Positions 10,601-22,600 of a stretch of 28,972 nt of DNA are shown one piece after another. Under the pieces are notes generated by a model. That model had not been told where the DNA came from and ran no database searches. It was given only the letters and a program-made list of their open reading frames with translations. The DNA is from Sphacelaria rigidula (Eukaryota > Phaeophyceae > Sphacelariales). Both the position numbers and the translations under genes were made by a program. Each line of letters starts with the position of its first letter. Position 1 is the stretch's first letter. The stretch lies in NCBI GenBank assembly GCA_964200075.2, contig CAXNAA020000091.1, forward strand, positions 1 through 28,972, in the 5' to 3' direction.

Positions 10601-13600
10601 CACTGCTCTAGGACTCTCTCCTGACTTGGTGAGCTTCAACACAGCTATCGATGCTTGCGCTGCAAAAGGAAATTGGTTTGAGGCGATAAGGCTGCTTGAG
10701 GAGGATATGGTTGACGCAAAGGTGGGCATATATATATAGAGAGAGATGTGTGTGTGGTCCACTCCTAAAGTAGTAGGAAAAATAACGTGTCACGACGAGC
10801 GCGGGGTATGGGTGATTGAAGTATGATCGCCGAATGTGTTTGCAGCGATATTTGCTTCGTCCTATGTTTTGTCCTAACGTAGCACAGGGCTGTACGGGGG
10901 TCTACGCTTCTCCCTCTTGCAGCCCCGCCTAACCTCAACGCATTTCACCCGAGACACGTCGGTTTTAGACTCATGTCGCAAGCTCAATTCGCTGTTGTCC
11001 GCTGCCTTGCTGCTATGTTTTCGCTTAAGTGATGCCGTCGACAGTTCACCAGCTTGTCTCTTGGTTGCATGATATCCGTTTACCACAGATAAAACCTGAT
11101 GTGGTGACCTTCACGTCGGTTATTCACGCTTGTTCGGGTCCAGCTGGTAACTGGGAGAAGGCGTACCAGGTGCACAGGGGTCGTTTTGTTTTGAAGTGCA
11201 CACATTGCTGTGGGATTTTGTGTCAAATTGCCCTCCTACCCCGCTGCTTCTCTTGCATCTTGTTGCGCCATAAATGCGGAACTTGGCCTCTCCTTCCCCG
11301 TAGAAGCACCGCCCCTGCCGCCTATATCTGCACGCCTCTAGCAGCCTCCCGCAGCCTGAGCGTAACCCCGTCATTCCCCGCACCCGTGTTTGGTCCGCGT
11401 GTGTTGGCGCTCATTCAATTCCACGCAGCTCCTTGACCGAATGTATCAGAGCGACAATAGTGCACGGCCAAATAAGAACACGTACGATCTCGTGATACAA
11501 GCTTGTGGGTACGGCGAAGAATGGGAATTAGCGGTGTCGCTGCTGGACGATATGGTGGATCTGGGCATGACTCTCGACACGCAAACCTTCAACATCGCTA
11601 TCGCTGCCTGTGCGCGCTCGGGGCAGTGGCTCGCTGCCCGCACGCTTGCTGCGAGTATGCCAAACCGCGGCGTGGCTCCGGATCGTTTCACCTACGCCTC
11701 TGTAGTAGCAGCGTGAGTGAGCTTTGAGCCGACTTGTGTCTTTTTGGGCCGTGGGGCCCGAGCGGGTGGGGATCGAGTGGGAATCTATGGTCGATATTTT
11801 GCCCGTACGAAGTGAGGACATTATTGTGACTACTTTGTAATTATCCCGCCTGCTCAACGTGCGGCAGACTGCACTCCGGATAGTTATCGATACGCAAAAA
11901 GCCATCATGCTCTCAATGCGGCAATAGAGGCACTCTTCTCACTCATATTCCCGTATCCCTGCACGCAAAATACGCATAAACAGATGCGCACGTGCCGGGG
12001 AATGGACACAGGCGAAGCAGGTCTTTGACGAGGCACGGTATGTGCGCCATCTGCCACCTTCCGTTCAAATATATGGCGCTCTCCTCTCCTGCCTAGCTGA
12101 CTACAAGCAGTGGTCCGACGTCCTCTTATATCTTGATCGCATGGCGGCCGATGGGGTGCCTCCAGATGCGGCGGCGATCGCCACGGGTGTCCTTGCTGCC
12201 GCTCAACTCGGTTACGGTCGTCGCGCACTGTCCCTGCTGGACGGTGAAAAATGGGTCGGCCATGGTGTCAGCACCAATGCACTCCCTGGTGACCCCCACG
12301 CTGCAGCGGAGGCAAAAGCAGAAGATCTTGGGACTGACCAGCCTCCAGTGCGAGACGTGGGCCTTCCATGGAAAAATGCGAAGAGGCGAGAGGCGAGTCT
12401 CGATAGTGCTGTTAAGACGAACGAGGAGGACGGTGAACGGGAGAGTGAGTCGACGGTTGGGGCTGGGGGCTGGGAAGAGGCTACGCCGGCATTGCTCAGG
12501 GTGTTGCTCCAGGCTCTTGACGGCGAGAACGAGCATCTCGCTGTCTTGGAAACGGTGAAGAGAGCTCGTAGCAAGGGTGTGGTGCTGAACTCGAGCATAT
12601 ACAGGCGAGTGATGCGGGCCTCAGCCCTTGCTCTTCTGCTTCATTTTACTCCACAATTTCGTCAGTGCTCGCACAGACAGACGAGGGCAAGAGTGTGATG
12701 TCATCCTTGTTTGCCGTCCCGTCGTAAAATCGCGCAGATGCGCTCTAAAGGCCTGCGGAAAGCTTGGAGATTGCAGCCAGGCCACGAGTATCTTGGCCAA
12801 AATGCAGGGAGAAAACTTGGCTCCAGATATCGTACACTGGAACCACGCCCTTCGCTCTACACAAAGGTGCGCCCGGTGGCGGGAGGCGAGATCATATTTG
12901 CGGGCAATGCAGGTGAGCAGAGGAACCAACAGTGGACGTCTAAGCCTCTCTTCTTTCAACAGATCGCACGATGACTGCAGGGGTCCGGTTTGTTTTGTCT
13001 TCGTTTCCCCCCTTGTTCGTCTCTTGTCATGGCCGACGGCCAAAGTTACGCCTTTGTGTCGTTTCTGGTATTCACGCACAGGCTGCTGATATTCTCCCGG
13101 ATGACTTCAGTTATTTGATGGCAATCAAGGCGTGCACCGCAGGCCTTTGGTCGGGTAGCTCTTGGGACAAAGTTGACGGATGGGGAAACCAAGACCGAGA
13201 CACCTCTGCAACCCCGCAACCTCTACCGAACTTTGAGAGCAAGGTAGAGCATCATGGCGAAGATACGCCGCGTTGCAGAGGCGAATTTGCTCTCGAGGTG
13301 GGTCTTTTCCAAGCTAACTATGTCCTTCGTGTGACCATCTGCAGTGCAGTGAAGGATTCGATGCTCTTCGTTCTCACTCAGGCGGTATCACTACGTTACC
13401 ATCTGCCTCACAGTAGGTTGACGAAGAGCCCAGCCCAATCGGGACCCATTCTGGTACGAACCGTTCCTATTGTCAACGACTTCACCTCTAAGCCAGTTAG
13501 TGTCCGTGCTCACCATCTGACGACCTTGTACCACGCTCTTTGGCGACCACCGTCCGAATACAGCTATTAGAGGAAATGGGCGCCCGCGGCGTGCATGTGG

Positions 13601-16600
13601 GTGAGCGCTTTTTGTCTTTGGCAATGGCAGCGTGCCTCGAAGCTCACAGAGATTGCCGCGTCGGGGGTAGTCAAGACAGCCCGCCGGAACGCGACCTTTG
13701 GCTGTCAAGACGAGCGCTGTCGCTCTTTGATCGGATTCCGGGGACCGGAGTAACACCGACATCAGCCACATACGCCTTAGCGATGAAGGTGGGAGCTTTA
13801 CTTGTCCATCTCAAGGTTCGGGGGTGGGTTTTGCAGCTCGTTCCGGCAGAGATGGTATGCTGCCGACAGGTGTTGCATAGTACACAAACTCCTTGTCAGA
13901 GAGGAACGGTGGTGTGGCAATATCTCTTTGCTGCGTTCGGGTTGGGCCACCCGCTTGCAGCACCATAATTCGCAAAAAAAAATGAGTAGATAATTTACTT
14001 GACGACGATCGCAACGTCTGTATGCCAACGCTACATAACAAAAAGACAACACGAGTGTTGAAAGCAGGTTCGGTAAAATGTACTGTATTGCTATTACGAA
14101 TGTGTGCTGCATGCTTCTTTATAATCTGACGTAACATGTGTTGTGGTGAAGATACGCCCCGAACTGATGGTCTTTCATTCAAACAGGACTACATGCTACT
14201 TATATTCATTATTCGTGCGCAGGACATAAACACGCTGACTGCAATATGTACAATGTCTGCCGTCAATCTGGAGCTGAACGCTTCTCCGTAGGAGAACACA
14301 GACAAGCGACACCTTGACTATGATGACCATTTTGGGAGAAAAAAAAATGTGGTATCGAATACTATTATAAGGCCAAGCCTCATCTCAATAGCCTATGTTC
14401 GCGGGGGTATATCCTGTAGCTTCCTGTCGCCCTCGCAGCTCCAGCCGGTGCCGCTGCACCCCTCCGGGGGCTCTCTGCATGATCACCAAAATTACATGCT
14501 AATTTCATGTTTTTGCTATCGAGAAGAACTACGTTGTGCGTGCTGCCTCCCCCTTCATGAACATGAACCATGCTGACTTCCACTCGGTCGATCAGCTCTT
14601 CTCCGCACCTTTCAAGATACCGACGGCTGTCTACTTCGAGAGTGGTACGTTTGACAAGACGCCGGTCGAAGGATGCATCTCTTAGACGAGGGTAGCATGC
14701 GTTTTTGCGCGCTTCGGACGCGGCGCTTGCTAAACCATCGATGCTAGCACGTTCCGGCTGGAGATAACCAATCAGCTGGGGATCGGCGTGGGTGACATTG
14801 ACCACGGACCCCTTGCTGCAGAAAGTGGGATCGGGAGCATCCCGGGCTTCTCCCTCCGATAGGATGATATTCATGCGGAAGCCACGTTCCGCCGTGAACG
14901 GGACTCCATCCCCCACCGTTGTGGGAACGCCCGGGTACTTTGTGAACGTAGCAACGGTATAGGCCAACGATTCACGCTGATCAGCTGGCGCCCCCCCTCG
15001 GTGGCGGATACCCGCATGGAGTATAGTGATGCCGATGGCGTTGCAGCACGGAATCAGCTGGCGGGGCACGGCTCGATGCCGAGGACCTGTTTTCTCATCA
15101 GCGTATTCTGCCGGCAGGAACGTGCTAGCGCTATCGTAGGGCTGCGCCCCTTGGGCCACGAGGCCCTGTTGCAAATTTCTCACCTCTACCTTCCTTTGAC
15201 GTCATCGGTCATCTCGCCTCCTTCGAGGAGGTCGTCGAATCCTGGTAACTTACCGGCCGGTAGCATCTCGTCGAGATACGCAAGTAAGGCTGCTGCGTTG
15301 GCCTTGTGTGCCATGTTGACTACTTTTTCCTGGTTCCAGCGCGAATTTCCTCGTGGCGCTGCTTGTCCCCGCCGCTTCCGACCGCCGCGCGACTGGATAT
15401 TGTCGTAGTGGGGAATCCAAACCCAACACGCTAACGAACGATACGACCAGACGCGTAGAGGTGACATGATCCTACAGACTGGTCCGTTCTCTGTGTTGGT
15501 GATGAATTCAAAATATAAACTAGTCGGCGAGCGATGCCGGTAGTGTTGAGCTCAGAGCTCGATACTGCATCCGCAAACTTCTACACAGTCGAGGGACTCA
15601 ACCCCGAAGCCGCAGTGCTCCACCCGGAGTTGGGGCTGTCTTTCACCGGATGAGCGGATTCAATGCAGCGGTTGGCACAAAAGTAGTCATTCTTTGTGCC
15701 CGGTCTTTTAGTGTATAATCATGGCAAGTTCTGTACAATGGCGCGGAGAAACGGCTACTGTATGGTTGATCTGTGAAGTAATCTTGCCTATAATTTCGCT
15801 TCTTTTGAAATCCATCTCACCTGCTTGCAGCTAGGCTCGTCGTTCAAGTCATGCATCGCTGTGCGCTGAGCCGAAAATGAACTTACGCCTATAACCTGCG
15901 GTCTGCGTTGCTAGCATACGGGATATCGATATACGCTATAATAGCGTCCCGTTGTTGTTCCAGTACTGAGGATACCATATAAACGAGAAAACATGCGTAA
16001 ACGCGTCAGTCGTGGCCCAAATACAGCAAACGGGCAACTGGTGGTCGACGTGTTTCATGTGTGCATTATATCCTTGAATATATTGAGGGATGTACGGCCA
16101 CCACGGAACAGGGGTCCCCGATGGTAGCCCGTCCATGACACCAGGGGAGGCACTACGAGAGTGCCCAGTGCCGGAGGCGTGGGTACTGGTGCGAGTGAAG
16201 AAACTGCGCAGCATGTGCGAAAAGCTGTAGCAGAGAACTGCAGCCAGTACGATGCAACGACGATTGCGGAATGGAATGACCAGACGAAGCCCCATATCGA
16301 CGGGGACAGGATGAAATTTTCCAGGAAAAGGGAGCGGATCGTCCTACTCGAGGCGTGGTGACAAGCGAGGATGTGGCGGCACTGTGGTCATAGGAATGGA
16401 GGAGTTGGCAAAGACGTGAAATGAAACGCTACTAAAAAAGAAGAAAGAGAAGCCGTGAAACGGTAATTGGGTCGGCTTCAATCTCTGGCAGAGGCGGCAT
16501 AACATGGAGGCCGCGTTGGACTTGCGAGAAGTCTGCTCATAAACGCCCGGAGTGCACGGTAGTCTGAACAATGTACGGGGGAAAGGGTCATGGTTCGAAA

Positions 16601-19600
16601 AAATGCCATTCCCACGAGAAGGCGGGATGAGGTCACGGCGAGATGGAGGCAGAGTTTGCTTGCATCAGTATTATGCAACCGGGTGGCTTTCAGATACCTG
16701 ACGCCAGTGAGAACAACATCATTGGGGTGGACCTCAGTGGTTGCGGTATCTCTGGAGCGTTGTAGCTAAAGCTTTTCAGCTTTAGAGGAAGTTTCCTGAA
16801 GTCCTATTTGCCTGTTATGGCAGCTCACCTCGAAGAGAAGGGATAATGGAGCGATGGGCACACGGTCGGAGGAGTTGAGGGGGCTTGGCCTGATGTATGA
16901 AAGGATAGATGGTCCACCGCCGACGAAGGCTGGCTTCCAACCACCGCAGCATGTCGAAGGTGGGACTCTTCTGAGGCTCTTGGTTTACAGTATCATTGTT
17001 CTCATGTGTGCACGTATCCAGATTTGAGAGATTCACAAAAGGTGGTCGTACGCCCTAGCCAATTGAAGAATGTCTTTGATATGCGTGTTTTGAGCAATGA
17101 TGCATGTCTCTGAAGAATGAGGTGCAATGCCGTCACTCAAGGCTTGATGAAGCAGAAATCGGCCCTCAAGTCAGAAAGTAGTGGCGTGTTCGACTGTCAC
17201 TTGAGGGTAGGTCAAGCAAACCAGTGCTCGGCAGAGTTTAGGCTACGCGGTGAGTTTCACAAGGTTGGGTTTGGTGGGGGGAAAATCCTCTCTCGGGTGA
17301 AGCATGACTCGTCATGTCAAGATTGGCCGAGTAGAACTGCCGCTCGTGAAAGTGTAGAATGCGCAGTGCATGGGTTGATGAGATACAGGGGCTAGCAGAA
17401 CAAAGCCTGCGTCCGAGCCAGAGCGTAATGAAGTGTGATGCTGCAGTCATTCGTGAGGGTTGGTCAAATAAATCAGCGTTCGCGAAGAGCGTGAACACTG
17501 TGACCCATTTTTGTGTTCGGTGTCCTGGTATAGTGATGCTGCATTTTGATGGACACATACTAGGTGTCCTGTTGCAAGCACGAGTAAACATCACTTCAAT
17601 GGTGGTTGACTTGAGTTGGTCAAGCGAACGAGTTTTGTTATCGCTGAGATCAATGTCAAACGAGTCATATATGCGGAGTTTGTTGAACGTTAATATATGG
17701 CATCAAGGATTCTGTAAGGAGAGGATGAGCAGTGGGTGCATGTTATGGCGGCACGTTTCTGCTGTACAGCTCGGCGGGAACGCAGCTATGTTTGATCTTG
17801 CATATTCTCACCTATTCCCTGGAACGATAATGCTTGAAAGGAGGCTGAACCTCTGTTCGGATTCGGCGGTCTTTAGATACCAAAAGCTTTCTCTAGAGCG
17901 GGGAGGAAATGTGGACTGTCGTTTGTTTTGGTCGATTTTTTAGAGGTGAATACTTCATTGTTCTGGAGCTTGATACAAACATCAGAGCTGGTGGGACAGC
18001 TGTAATGATTGTCTAATCAGACGTGGTGTTAAACACGAAGAACGATTATTACTCTTGGGCAGGGAGGGAGCAGTTTTAGGGCTGCCGCGGGTGTTGGGTT
18101 TTGCACATCTGTTGAAAAACTATTTAGACCTGCAAACGAGCCATGTCCGCGTTATCGCGTATGTCGGTTGGAGATAAAATGGAGATAAATTTATTCGGTT
18201 GATTGAGATCTGTCTGATTTCACAATGGAAGATGCGGAAATTTATGGGAATTTTCATATTGAAATTATGCACCTGTACGACGCACGATGGCTGGAGGTGA
18301 CTTTTTTCTGTGGAGTCCGCGTGCACGTCTGCACTAGAGTAAGGTAGGGTTTTTGTTTTGCCTGAAACAACGAATCCAAAGCAGATGTAAGAGCTCATCA
18401 TTGCTGGTGGGAACATTGACATCGAAGAATTCGGTAGTCATCTATCTTTCATTGCTTTCCTGTTTGTGGTGACTGCATATTTCCCACACCCTGGACAATA
18501 TGTGGTCAATACTTGCAATACACAATAAACGTACTGCATAAAGTATAGACCTATTGCGACTATTGTCGGCCGGCAATACTTGCAATTGGCCTATACTTTA
18601 TGCAGTACGTTTATTGTGTATTGCAAGTATTGACCACATATTGTCCAGGGTGTGATATTTCCACAAATTGATCCCGCGTGGGAGAGTGTCTGTTTGATTC
18701 TTTTGAAGCGATTTGTACACGGTACTTCCGTTTCGTGTCTGGTCTTTCAGTGGACGAACCTTGGAAACTTGTGTGCACTGATGCAGAGGAGCGACGACTG
18801 TACGGTTGCATTGTACAGTGTAGTAGTCTTGCGTGTAGTTCACTTCTTATTCTCTCCATCTGAATTACTTACAACTGGGCTTGTCGTCCAAGCTATGCTT
18901 CGCTGTGCGCCGAGCCGACGATGAGCTTACGCCTATAACCTGCGGTTTGCCTCACTGGTATACGAACGCGCCGATGGAGATAAGACACGAGTGAGTAGCC
19001 CTGTGGCGCACCTTGCGAGAAGCGTACAGGACGCTCAATGAGGTGGTCCAAGCTGAGTTGGACGCGTGAATTGATGTTTATGCGAGTGAACTGGACAAGT
19101 GCATTGTCTCTGAGGGCATTCAAGACCGATACGGACATCTGAAAGAAGGATGGAGGTCGGAGGAGAAGTTAACGAGCGAGCAATACATGGGGGGTGAGGA
19201 GAGGAAACTGCTACGGCACAAGGATGAGGTCCATGAGAGGTGAAGACGTCAATTCTCTACTTTGCTGAATAGAAGAATGACGACCCTCGATGCAACCGCC
19301 ACCGAGAGTATCACACGACTGCTGAAAGCTGTTTCGCTGGGAGATCCGCCAACCGTGGACGAAATATGAGACACTGAGATCTACGGCTGATGGCAACGCA
19401 ATGGGGCCTCCATTTAGACTTCGCATATCTAGATTATGCGCCAACGGATTAGAGTGGTAGCCCCAAAGAAGAGACGTCGCTGGAGAGGGTGCGTCGAGTG
19501 GCGGGGGAAATGCTGGAGGCAGATGACGCAGGCGTAGTCTGGAGGTTCTCAAGCATGCTTGCGAAGATGATGATTGTAATGCTAGTGGTCTGGCAGGAGG

Positions 19601-22600
19601 TTTGGCTAATGATATCACAGAAGACGGGGACTATACGTCTGTGGTCAGCATCCAAGTCCCCAGAGACCGCACCGCACATCGAGACGTCAGGCCAACGGTT
19701 CAAGTGGGCGGCTAGGTTTTCGTCGTACCTTGGTGCCGTCAGCGGGAATGCGAATACTTCCTTCAAAATCTCAGGGTGCATTAGCAGGGTGGGTTCACCT
19801 CCAAAAATACAGCTCCCAACTTAACGATCGACCCAACGCTCAGCTATCGCTCACGACCCGCGAAGCGAGGCTATACTGGTGTGCAACGTGGACGCTGCGC
19901 CCAGAGGACATCAAGAGCCATCGCACTGCCCACCGCAAGCGTTCACTGCGAGCAGTTGACTTCCGCAGGTTCGCGGTGGGAAAAAGGCCCGCACAAAGAT
20001 GTGCGCGAGATGACCGAATGCGAGCGTGTCGAGACGACCACCCGCACGCGTCAACTTCCGTTCGCGGGGGGCCTTGTCCAGCAAGACGAAACTTATCCCC
20101 CAACGCGCATCATGATCGGATGGTTGCACCCGTAAGGGCCGGAGAAGACTGGTGGACCGTCGAAGCACGAATGGTCCGCCTCCAGGAGAATCTACGTGCG
20201 CTAGGGTCTACCCCGCAATGACCGAAGCAAGTGGTTCCTTCACGATGGTATGGTCAAAGACTAGCAAGATTGTGTGACTGTCGCGATGAAAGTGGGGGAA
20301 TGGCACGCCGGGATCAAGAAATGCGCGGAGGAGTTCGAGGAAGCGTGGCGACTCGAAAGCCTCCGCTCATCTGATTATGGGACAAAGGGTTGCTGCGCGT
20401 GGAGACACCAATAGGAGAGCCGCTAACGCCGGAGCAACAACGATGACTGCAGTCCCGGAGAATTCCGAGGTGAAAGGACCGAGAGGGTGGGGCCTGCTTT
20501 GGACCTGGCAAGGAAGGGATGGGAGGTAGCACGGTAATCGACACCCCTGTCCCATCCCATCGGCTGTTGCCTCCTCTTGGCTGGACGCGAATCCTTCAAT
20601 TTCGCCCCCCCTCCCTACCAATTTGGCCGTCTCAAAATAGTTTACTCGGGTCATTGCGAAGAAAGGGGATGAGTAGTCGTCGCGGAAAGTGATGATGCGC
20701 AGGAGTCAAGGCATTGGAGTAGTTTGAAAATCAGCCCACAAATGGCCCCAACGTGTCCGAGTTACACGAGTCAGACTTCGACTCGTTTGACGCAATACAT
20801 GCGGCTACGATACCCCCGACATTGAGCGCAGCATAATATGTTCTGGGGGCACCGTCTGTGCTATCCTCGATACAAGAAGGATCGATATGAATTGAAAACA
20901 TACCTGCCCGTCTTCGTATCGATCCGTCTGAGCTGTAGAAGATCTTGGTATTTGATGAACGATGTTCGATACTTTTCTCGAGTAACCTACAAAAACACAC
21001 CAAGCATTTTACTAAAGGTTCTCCCTATGTTTGCGAAGTCACTCCGGACTACAGTAGAATGCATGATCACGTGAGAAGAAACACTTGAATGGAAGTTGAC
21101 GGGCTGCGCGAATGAGCGCTGACTGATCTGGATAACAAATATCGAGGGGAGTACGGGTGGAGAGATGAGTCGATTCCTTGATACTACGAATTCGCCTTCG
21201 AAAAAGAGAGGGGTTGAATGTATGACGAAGAGATGGAGATAAGATGAGTGATCTGTGTTGAGGTGACATCTAGTAAGGCGATTTTACCTGTTGTCCGTCG
21301 ACACCCGCCTCCGAGGGCCCCCGGCCAACAACGAAGCGAGTTTTCCATTATTTTGCCGCCACCCAGCACCATCCGACCACCTCGCCTCCGGTTACCAGCT
21401 TGCGTGAGGCCAACAGCCGAGTTAGTGAAGGAGTAACGCATCATCCAGTATACGATTCCTGCGTGTCAAACTTTCGGTCAGCTTACTTCAATTTCTCCGT
21501 GTCCAGAGCTGAGCGCTGCGGAGCGACTTCGTTCTGAGGCTCCTCGGGGCTGAACGGCCGGCCCTGAGCAACCTGAGTCGTATAATGACAATTTTCGTTC
21601 AACCCTGAGCAAATTGGCCAAGTTATTTCACTTGGATGAAGAAACCCACACCAACGATCAGATGGATGCTCAGCCCTGAGTGCCCCATTTACTCTCCCCC
21701 GAGCTCACTCCGAGCCCGGACGGTTTCATCGATATCTCCCAGGGGGAAGCTCTCAACCCTGAGCATCGAACCACAGGGTATTCGGTCGTGTAGACCCATC
21801 GTCGCAGCTGACCAGTTACTGCCCGCGCTCAGTGGTGATGGCGCATGTTGATAGGGTCGTACAGGAGTCGATGATGCATCGTGCAGCCCAAGGCTTGCAA
21901 CGAGCAACACGGTCTACACTACAAAAACACACGCGCTCTCCCTCGCGAGCCGGCAGACAGGTGCAGGGCGACGTCATGATGTGCTTGACACGAGAAAACT
22001 GTACATGTCCCCCACCCAATCGTTCGCTGGAGGAAGCCACGAAACGAAAGCAAAAACTGGTTGGTCGGCGCCGTGAGCGGACAGACTGAGGTTTTTACTT
22101 CCAGAAGAGACACCCCGGGTTTGGTCGTTGTGTTTCTTGAACAGCAAATAAAGCGGAAAGAGGTCAATTTTGCAGGTGCCACGCTTGTTGTTGCTGGAGG
22201 CTTTGGTAGCGCACGCGCCGGCTGCATGGGGTACTGTCAAAAGTCCGCACCAGTCTCGAAGAGGTGGGCGCAGCAGTCCAGGAAATACATTTGACAAGAA
22301 GAGTGACGAGATGAGATGCACCTCTCGAAATCTGGCCAAAGTAGGGCAAGGCGGATTTCGGTCGACGGGGGCATTTTTGCGTATGGCCTCATAAGGCGAG
22401 AATACGTGTTTTTTCCCGGTTTAGGCTCCCGAGGCAGGGGTGCAGCACATATCCCCGATTGATGTGTCTCGAAATTCTCAGCGGAATTGGTGTCTGTGGA
22501 ACGTTTTCCCAGTTCCCCGTATTTGGTACAAAACACTGTAGTACCTCTTCAGGGCGAAATACCCAAACGTATTATTTTTTAGACAAACACCCCCCAAAGA

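Noticed and set aside
10332-10611. In-frame extension upstream of PPR exon 7
   Set aside because: The open frame exists, but it lacks PPR character. Splicing at 10612 restores DGLSPDLVSF across the junction.
12605-12698. Exon 10 read-through to a stop as the end of the gene
   Set aside because: The residues after SSIYR lose the repeat, while exon 11 completes it in the correct phase.
13298-13563. In-frame continuation of exon 12
   Set aside because: Ninety open codons, but splicing to 13564 joins FALE to LLEEM, a proper helix; the continuation does not.
18893-18960. Reading GYRRKLIVGSA as a decayed Y-x-DD catalytic box
   Set aside because: The independent repeat copy at 15.9 kb has the same GYRRK, so it is ancestral rather than decay of a YADD box. 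The distance from the QG motif is also too short.
19730-20221. 163-codon plus-strand ORF
   Set aside because: Three overlapping frames on both strands are open in this GC-rich stretch. The protein is Arg-rich without any recognisable domain.
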